Below are positions 6,748 through 11,101 of a stretch of 11,101 nucleotides of DNA, piece by piece. Both the position numbers and the translations under genes were made by a program. Below the pieces are notes generated by a model. It was not told the origin of the DNA. It saw only the letters and a program-made list of their open reading frames with translations, and did not search any database. Position 1 is the first letter of the stretch, and each line of letters starts with the position of its first letter. This stretch comes from Pseudomonadota bacterium (GTDB taxonomy: Bacteria; Pseudomonadota; Gammaproteobacteria; Burkholderiales; Thiobacillaceae), in NCBI GenBank assembly GCA_021780975.1, contig JAJXXS010000213.1:1-11101 (forward strand), in the 5' to 3' direction.

Positions 6748-7494
6748 ATGAAGACCCAGAAGCCCAATGTGCATCCGCTTTCGCCGGTGCCTCTTTACAC
6801 ACAGATCAAGGAGATCCTGCGCGGCCGCATTCTGGAGGGCACTTACCGACCTCATGAGCAAATGCCATCCGAAAGCGAACTGATGTCGGCTTTCAGCGTT
6901 AGCCGCATCACTGTTCGGCAGGCGCTGGGTGACCTGCAGAAAGAAGGCCTGATTTTCAAGATCCAGGGGAAAGGCTCTTTCGTGGCGAAGCCGAAGGCCT
7001 TTCAGTTTCTCGGGAAGCTGCAGGGATTCGGAGAGTCCATGGCCAGCATGGGGCATGAAACCCTTTCCCAGGTACTCGGCCACCGGGTCGTGGAGGCCTC
7101 CAGGAGCGTGGCTGCCAAGTTGGACATGAAACAAGGTGACCTCGTGGCAGAAATCCGCCGTGTCCGTTACCTGGATCGCGAGCCGATATCGCTCGATGTC
7201 ACCTACCTGCCACCGAAGATAGGCGAGCGGCTGGCAAGCGAGGATCTCGCGCACAGAGACATCTTCCTGATTCTGGAAAACGACTATGGCTACGCGCTCG
7301 GCCAGGCCGAATTGCAGATCGAGGCCACGCTCGCAGATGAGGGGCTGGCCCGCCTTCTGAAGGTGGAGGAGGGCTCCCCCATCCTGCGCATGGAGCGACT
7401 CACGTTCACCAGCGAAGGAAGGCCATTGGATTTTGAATACCTCTATTACCGCGGAGATGCCTTCCAGTATCGCCTCCGCATAGACCGCAGCTAA
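6748..7494 (+). CDS. GntR-family (HutC subfamily) transcriptional regulator with UTRA domain
   Basis: A 248-residue ligand-responsive regulator. The N-terminal winged helix-turn-helix spans about residues 14-80 (PLYTQIKEILRGRIL, then PSESELMSAFSVSRITVRQAL, then IQGKGSFVA), a textbook GntR DNA-binding domain. The UTRA effector-binding domain follows (about 90-243), with the typical RVRYLDREPISLDVTYLP and EGSPILRMERLTF stretches. Such proteins usually repress neighbouring genes until a small pathway metabolite binds. It is the first gene of the operon: the flavoprotein starts 31 nt after its stop, and the sigma-54 promoter lies upstream. A ribosome binding site AAAGGA sits at 6731-6736, 11 nt from the ATG, a slightly long spacing. 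The effector is unknown. Confidence 0.93.
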   Translation: MKTQKPNVHPLSPVPLYTQIKEILRGRILEGTYRPHEQMPSESELMSAFSVSRITVRQALGDLQKEGLIFKIQGKGSFVAKPKAFQFLGKLQGFGESMASMGHETLSQVLGHRVVEASRSVAAKLDMKQGDLVAEIRRVRYLDREPISLDVTYLPPKIGERLASEDLAHRDIFLILENDYGYALGQAELQIEATLADEGLARLLKVEEGSPILRMERLTFTSEGRPLDFEYLYYRGDAFQYRLRIDRS

Positions 7495-7525
7495 GTGAAG
7501 CATCTTCTACTCACGGGAGCACGCA

Positions 7526-9256
7526 ATGAATGGCTTGGATATGGAAGTGGATGTTCTGGTGATCGGCGGGGGAACGGCCGGGCCGATGGCCGCAGTGAAG
7601 GCGAAAGAAAAGAATCCGGCTCTCCGCGTCATGCTGCTGGAGAAGGCCAACGTGAAGCGCAGCGGGGCCATTTCGATGGGCATGGACGGCCTCAACAATG
7701 CGGTGATTCCAGGGCATGCCACGCCGGAACAGTATGTCAAGGAAATCACCGTCGCGAATGACGGCATCGTCAACCAGAAGACCGTCCTGGCCTATGCGCA
7801 GCAGAGCTTCTCGATGATAGAGGAGTTGGATCGCTGGGGCGTGAAGTTCGAGAAAGACGAGACCGGAGACTACGCGGTCAAGAAAGTGCACCACATGGGT
7901 ACCTATGTGCTGCCCATGCCGGAGGGACACCACATGAAAAAGGTGCTCTACCGGCAGTTGAAGAAATGGCGCGTCGACATCACCAACCGCTACATGGCCA
8001 CGCGCCTGCTGCTGGACAGAAATGGTGCCATTGCGGGCGCCATGGTGCTGGATTCGAGAACGGGCGAGTTTTCGGTGATACGCAGCAAGGCGGTGATCCT
8101 GTGCACCGGTGCCGCAGGCCGGCTGGGGCTTCCGGCTTCAGGCTATCTGTTTGGCACTTATGAGAATCCCACCAATGCCGGAGATGGCTACAGCATGGCT
8201 TATCACGCCGGCGCGGAGCTGTCCGGCATCGAGTGCTTTCAAATCAATCCGCTCATCAAGGACTACAACGGCCCATCTTGCGCCTATGTGACGGGGCCCT
8301 TCGGCGGCTACACGGCAAATGCCAAGGGCGAACGCTTCATCGAGTGCGACTATTGGAGCGGCCAGATGATGCTCGAATTCTATCGGGAGCTTGAGGGCGG
8401 CAACGGGCCGGTCTTCCTCAAGATGAATCACCTGGCGGAGGAAACCATTTCCACCATCGAGCATATCCTCCATACCAATGAACGACCGAGCCGCGGCCGC
8501 TTCCATGAAGGACGCGGCTCCAATTATCGCGACGCGATGGTGGAAATGCACATCTCGGAAATCGGCCTATGCAGCGGCCATAGCGCCTCGGGCGTATGGG
8601 TCAACGAGCGTGCCGAGACGACCGTGCCAGGGCTTTATGCGGCGGGGGATCTGGCGTGCGTTCCCCACAACTACATGCTCGGCGCCTTTGTCTACGGCCG
8701 CCTGGCCGGCGAGAGTGCCGCCGAATACTGCGCCGTGCGCGCCCTCGCTGCGGTGGAAAGCGACCAGGTGGAACGCGAGAGAGCGCGCGTGCTCGGCCCT
8801 CTTGCGCATAGGGACGGTCTGCCGCCCAGTCAAGTGGAATACAAGCTGAGGCGGATGGTCAACGATTATCTGCAGCCGCCCAAAGTGACCCGCAAGATGG
8901 AAATCGGCTTGCAGAGATTTGCCGAGGTCGCAGAAGACCTTACGCGCATGAGCGCCACGAATCCCCATGAGCTGATGCGCGCCATGGAAGTGCATGCCAT
9001 TCTCGATTGTGCCGAAATGGCGGCGCGCGCGTCACTCTACCGGACGGAAAGCAGGTGGGGCCTGTATCACTATCGCGCCGACCATCCGGAAAAGAATGAC
9101 AAGGACTGGTTCGTACACGTTCAGGTCAAGAAGGGCGACGGCGGTGACATGTCGTGCTTCAAGCGGCCGATCGATCCGTACGTGGTTCCCCTGGATGAGG
9201 AGGAGAAAGCCGCCTACGACCATTTGCGCATCACCAAACAAGCTGCAGTCGCCTGA
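7526..9256 (+). CDS. APS-reductase alpha / fumarate-reductase-like FAD flavoprotein (AsfA-like?)
   Basis: A 576-residue soluble flavoprotein of the FAD-binding fumarate reductase/succinate dehydrogenase/APS reductase alpha superfamily. Visible are the N-terminal dinucleotide-binding motif VIGGGTAGPMAA (12-23), LLEKANVKRSGAISMGMDG (37-55), a substrate-domain region, and a second FAD motif VPGLYAAGDLACVPHNYMLGAFVYGRLAGE (367-396). The C-terminal helical domain has ESRWGLYHYRADHPEKNDKDW, which resembles the APS reductase alpha tail. There is no signal peptide. Start at 7526 has CGGGAG 6 nt upstream; Met6 is an alternative. The gene is followed closely by a ferredoxin, the same pairing as AprAB and as AsfAB of aromatic sulfonate use. 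It probably moves electrons between ferredoxin and a small oxyanion, sulfonate or organic acid. The true substrate is unknown. Confidence 0.88.
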   Translation: MNGLDMEVDVLVIGGGTAGPMAAVKAKEKNPALRVMLLEKANVKRSGAISMGMDGLNNAVIPGHATPEQYVKEITVANDGIVNQKTVLAYAQQSFSMIEELDRWGVKFEKDETGDYAVKKVHHMGTYVLPMPEGHHMKKVLYRQLKKWRVDITNRYMATRLLLDRNGAIAGAMVLDSRTGEFSVIRSKAVILCTGAAGRLGLPASGYLFGTYENPTNAGDGYSMAYHAGAELSGIECFQINPLIKDYNGPSCAYVTGPFGGYTANAKGERFIECDYWSGQMMLEFYRELEGGNGPVFLKMNHLAEETISTIEHILHTNERPSRGRFHEGRGSNYRDAMVEMHISEIGLCSGHSASGVWVNERAETTVPGLYAAGDLACVPHNYMLGAFVYGRLAGESAAEYCAVRALAAVESDQVERERARVLGPLAHRDGLPPSQVEYKLRRMVNDYLQPPKVTRKMEIGLQRFAEVAEDLTRMSATNPHELMRAMEVHAILDCAEMAARASLYRTESRWGLYHYRADHPEKNDKDWFVHVQVKKGDGGDMSCFKRPIDPYVVPLDEEEKAAYDHLRITKQAAVA

Positions 9257-9269
9257 AAGGAACATCACC

Positions 9270-9503
9270 ATGCCATTGACCATGAACAGAGTATCAGTCC
9301 CCGTGACTGTCGATGCCGAAAAGTGCATCGCAGGGAAGGGGTGCACCGTGTGCGTCGAATCCTGCCCGCTCGACCTGCTGGCCATCGACAAGGAAAAGGG
9401 GACAGCCTACATGCGATTCGACGAATGCTGGTATTGCCTGCCTTGCGAAAAAGACTGCCCTACTGGGGCGATACACGTCGACATCCCTTATCTGTTGCGC
9501 TGA
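9270..9503 (+). CDS. Small 2[4Fe-4S] ferredoxin, partner of the flavoprotein (AsfB/AprB-like)
   Basis: A 77-residue ferredoxin with eight cysteines in two cluster motifs. The first is C19-x5-C25-x2-C28-x3-C32-P, with five residues instead of two between the first cysteines. The second is the regular C53-x2-C56-x2-C59-x3-C63-P. The enlarged first loop recalls APS reductase beta and AsfB-type subunits rather than clostridial ferredoxins. AprB's long C-terminal tail is absent. The gene starts 13 nt after the flavoprotein stop, with AAAGGA at 9256-9261, so the two are surely cotranscribed. It most likely delivers electrons to, or takes them from, that flavoprotein as a complex subunit. The wide loop is seen directly; the partnership is inferred. 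Confidence 0.9.
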   Translation: MPLTMNRVSVPVTVDAEKCIAGKGCTVCVESCPLDLLAIDKEKGTAYMRFDECWYCLPCEKDCPTGAIHVDIPYLLR

Positions 9504-9533
9504 GCAGCCGGCCACACCGAGGTAACCCATACC

Positions 9534-10493
9534 ATGTTGCAATCAATTGAAGTTGAGCAGATAGGGCATCGGCTCGCAGACGATGATCCCGAGGTTCGCC
9601 GAATTGCGGTGATGGACCTCCTCGACATAGGCGAAGAGGATGTCATGGTTCCCTTGCTTGTCCGGGCGGCTCGGGATGCCGATGCATCGGTGCGCGCAGA
9701 GGCTGCCAGGTGCCTGGAAGGGATGGAGTCCGAGTCAGCCATAGGCGGGTTGCTGGATCTGCTGGTGGACGACGAGCCGGAGGTGCGCAAAGCGGCGGCC
9801 ACCTCTCTTGCGGAGATCAAGGAGGCCTCCCACGGGAGCCAGCTGCTGGATCGCCTCAGCACCGCCGATGGCTTTGCCAAGGCATCCATTTTGCGAGCGC
9901 TGCGTGAACTGCGCCGCACCGAGGCGTACGGCCCTGCACTCCAAGCCCTGAATGACGGCGATCCAGGGGTGCGTGCTGCCGCGGTCGGGGTGCTGGGGTA
10001 TCTGAAGAATGCCCAGGCGCTGCCACACATCGCACGGCTCGCGAAAACCGATCCCGATCCCGAGGTGCGGCGCATTACGGTGGGTGCCCTGGCATTCGCC
10101 CAGCATGCGCCCGAGGTTGGCGCCGCACTTGTCGATGCACTCAAGGACAGCTCTTGGCAGGTGCGAGATGAAGCGGCGACGACATTGGGCAAGCTCGGCG
10201 ACAGAGCGGCGATTCATCCGTTGGTGGAAGCGATGGACGACCCCTATTGGCAAGTGCGCCTCAAGGCGACGCGCAGCCTGGGGAAACTCAAGGCGGCGGA
10301 GGCGATGGAGGTTCTCACCCAAACACTCTCCCATGCGGTGAGCAATTTGCGCAAAGAGGTCGCCATCGCCCTGGGGGAGATCGGAAACCTTGCGGCCGTC
10401 CCTTACCTGGAGGAGGCGCTGAATGACCCGGATCCCGATGTAAGGAAGATGTGCCGCCTTGCGCTGAGTCAATTGGGCGCCCTCAAATCTTAG
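9534..10493 (+). CDS. HEAT-repeat protein (PBS-lyase HEAT-like repeats)
   Basis: A 319-residue protein made almost wholly of about ten tandem HEAT-like repeats of roughly 31 residues, each with a D/N-x-D-P-x-V-R core (for example DDDPEVRR, DDEPEVRK, NDGDPGVR, TDPDPEVR, DSSWQVRD, DPYWQVRL, NDPDPDVR). The last repeat is partial. No catalytic domain, signal peptide or membrane segment is seen. Such all-helical solenoids are scaffolds or chaperone-like binders. The same repeat type occurs in phycobilin lyases such as CpcE and beside Fe-S oxidoreductases. It is embedded between two ferredoxin genes, 30 nt after one and 17 nt before the other, so it probably organises or matures the redox complex. 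The exact role is unknown. The ATG has GAGG at 9519-9522. Confidence 0.88.
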   Translation: MLQSIEVEQIGHRLADDDPEVRRIAVMDLLDIGEEDVMVPLLVRAARDADASVRAEAARCLEGMESESAIGGLLDLLVDDEPEVRKAAATSLAEIKEASHGSQLLDRLSTADGFAKASILRALRELRRTEAYGPALQALNDGDPGVRAAAVGVLGYLKNAQALPHIARLAKTDPDPEVRRITVGALAFAQHAPEVGAALVDALKDSSWQVRDEAATTLGKLGDRAAIHPLVEAMDDPYWQVRLKATRSLGKLKAAEAMEVLTQTLSHAVSNLRKEVAIALGEIGNLAAVPYLEEALNDPDPDVRKMCRLALSQLGALKS

Positions 10494-10510
10494 AGACACG
10501 GAGATATCCC

Positions 10511-10843
10511 ATGGCCTATGTGGTAGCCGAACCTTGCATCCGCTGCAAATACACAGATTGCGTGGAAGTGTGCCCCGTCGATTGTTTTCATGAAGGGGCC
10601 AATTTTCTGGTCATTGATCCGGTGGTCTGCATCGACTGCTCATTATGCGTTGATGAGTGCCCAGCTGGGGCGATCTATGAACTCTCGGACCTCCCCGTCG
10701 AATACGAACACTATGCGGAATTGAATGCGATGCTCGCCAAGGAATGGCCGGTGATCTCTGCGCGCAAGGAGCCCTTCCCTGATGCCGATCAGTGGGTGCA
10801 GGTAAAAGACAAGCGCGAGTTTCTGGAGACGGGCCACAAATGA
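10511..10843 (+). CDS. fdxA: Seven-iron ferredoxin, Azotobacter FdI / FdxA family
   Basis: A 110-residue ferredoxin of the FdI/FdxA type carrying one [3Fe-4S] and one [4Fe-4S] cluster. It begins MAYVVAEPCIRCKYTDCVEV, extremely close to Azotobacter FdI as I recall it. By comparison, 3Fe ligands are Cys9, Cys17 and Cys50, and 4Fe ligands are Cys21, Cys40, Cys43 and Cys46. The extra cysteines at 12 and 25 are also conserved. The long C-terminal tail (ELNAMLAKEWP, then PFPDADQW) is that of FdxA. Low-potential ferredoxins of this family serve many reductases and stress responses. Here it closes a redox operon and likely feeds the flavoprotein chain. ACGGAGA at 10498-10504 precedes the ATG. The gene symbol follows the family name and is not proof of orthology. 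Confidence 0.9.
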   Translation: MAYVVAEPCIRCKYTDCVEVCPVDCFHEGANFLVIDPVVCIDCSLCVDECPAGAIYELSDLPVEYEHYAELNAMLAKEWPVISARKEPFPDADQWVQVKDKREFLETGHK

Positions 10844-11101
10844 TGCACAGATTCCGTGCGATAGAACGGGCGTGGCACTGTTCGGGCGCACTCGGCACCC
10901 ATCATGACGCATGGCGCCGCGTGCAAATGGCGGGGCCGCGGCATATCCCCAGGCTTGCACGCAAATTGCAAACGCATGTTGCAGGGGAGTGGGCCAGCCA
11001 GGGCCAATTGGTCAACGTCCCCAGGTGGCGCCTGGCTGAAAAAGTCATGAGGGCGCCCGCGTCTATCGAGCCATGCCTGTGTCGAGCATCAAACGTGATA
11101 A
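10840..11101 (+). CDS. Unrecognised ORF, translationally coupled to the ferredoxin, open at window edge
   Basis: An ATG overlaps the ferredoxin stop (ATGATG, start at 10840 or 10843) and the frame stays open for 87 codons to the right edge. The ATGA overlap is what one expects of the next gene in an operon, and GGAG at 10825-10828 could serve as ribosome binding site. Third-position GC is about 67% by hand count, not decisive. The translation is rich in Arg, His and Trp (it starts MMHRFRAIERAWHC) and matches no family I know. Random open frames of this length do occur in GC-rich DNA, so this could also be non-coding leader of a downstream gene. Confidence 0.35.
   Translation, partial: MMHRFRAIERAWHCSGALGTHHDAWRRVQMAGPRHIPRLARKLQTHVAGEWASQGQLVNVPRWRLAEKVMRAPASIEPCLCRASNVI

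Noticed and set aside
11073..11101. ATG near the right edge as start of a new gene
   Set aside because: Only nine codons are visible with no clear Shine-Dalgarno, so nothing can be supported.

Overview
The window looks like chromosome of a GC-rich proteobacterium, probably beta or gamma. Evidence is the mix of a SUF iron-sulfur operon, a DUF3391/HD-GYP cyclic-di-GMP phosphodiesterase, an SrkA-type kinase and a sigma-54 type promoter. I cannot name the species. All 11 complete genes have recognisable families. sufB is cut by the left edge, and an unrecognised reading frame runs off the right edge.

Region 1 (1-3833) is the 3' part of a tightly packed SUF operon: sufB (C-terminal part), sufC, sufD, a SufU-like protein, a SufT/MIP18-like protein and a small Rieske ferredoxin. 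Five genes follow sufB with gaps of at most 10 nt, and most junctions are ATGA or TGATG overlaps. SufBCD is the Fe-S scaffold, SufU normally passes sulfur from the desulfurase SufS, and SufT helps Fe-S maturation. sufS is absent between sufD and sufU, where it is often found.

Region 2 (3834-6209) holds an HD-GYP gene on + and srkA on -. They converge on a short GC-rich hairpin.

Region 3 (6210-6747) is a 538-nt regulatory interval. It carries an excellent -24/-12 (sigma-54) promoter match, a one-mismatch NtrC-like site about 150 nt upstream that overlaps a perfect 13-bp inverted repeat, an AT-rich stretch between them, a palindrome at the predicted start site, and short direct repeats.

Region 4 (6748-11101) is the most interesting part: a one-direction accessory operon. 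It encodes a GntR/HutC-type regulator (UTRA domain), an APS-reductase/fumarate-reductase-like flavoprotein, a small 2[4Fe-4S] ferredoxin, an all-HEAT-repeat protein, a seven-iron (Azotobacter FdI/FdxA type) ferredoxin and possibly a further translationally coupled gene. Together these look like a soluble electron-transfer chain (FdxA-like ferredoxin, small ferredoxin, FAD enzyme) with a scaffold protein. It would be induced under nitrogen or sulfur limitation through sigma-54 and tuned by a small-molecule-sensing repressor. The flavoprotein-ferredoxin pair recalls AsfA/AsfB of aromatic sulfonate use, but the substrate cannot be read from the sequence. Third-position GC appears lower here than in the suf genes (small hand counts: about 57% over 40 codons of the last ferredoxin, about 80% over 20 codons of sufD), which would fit a later-acquired module.
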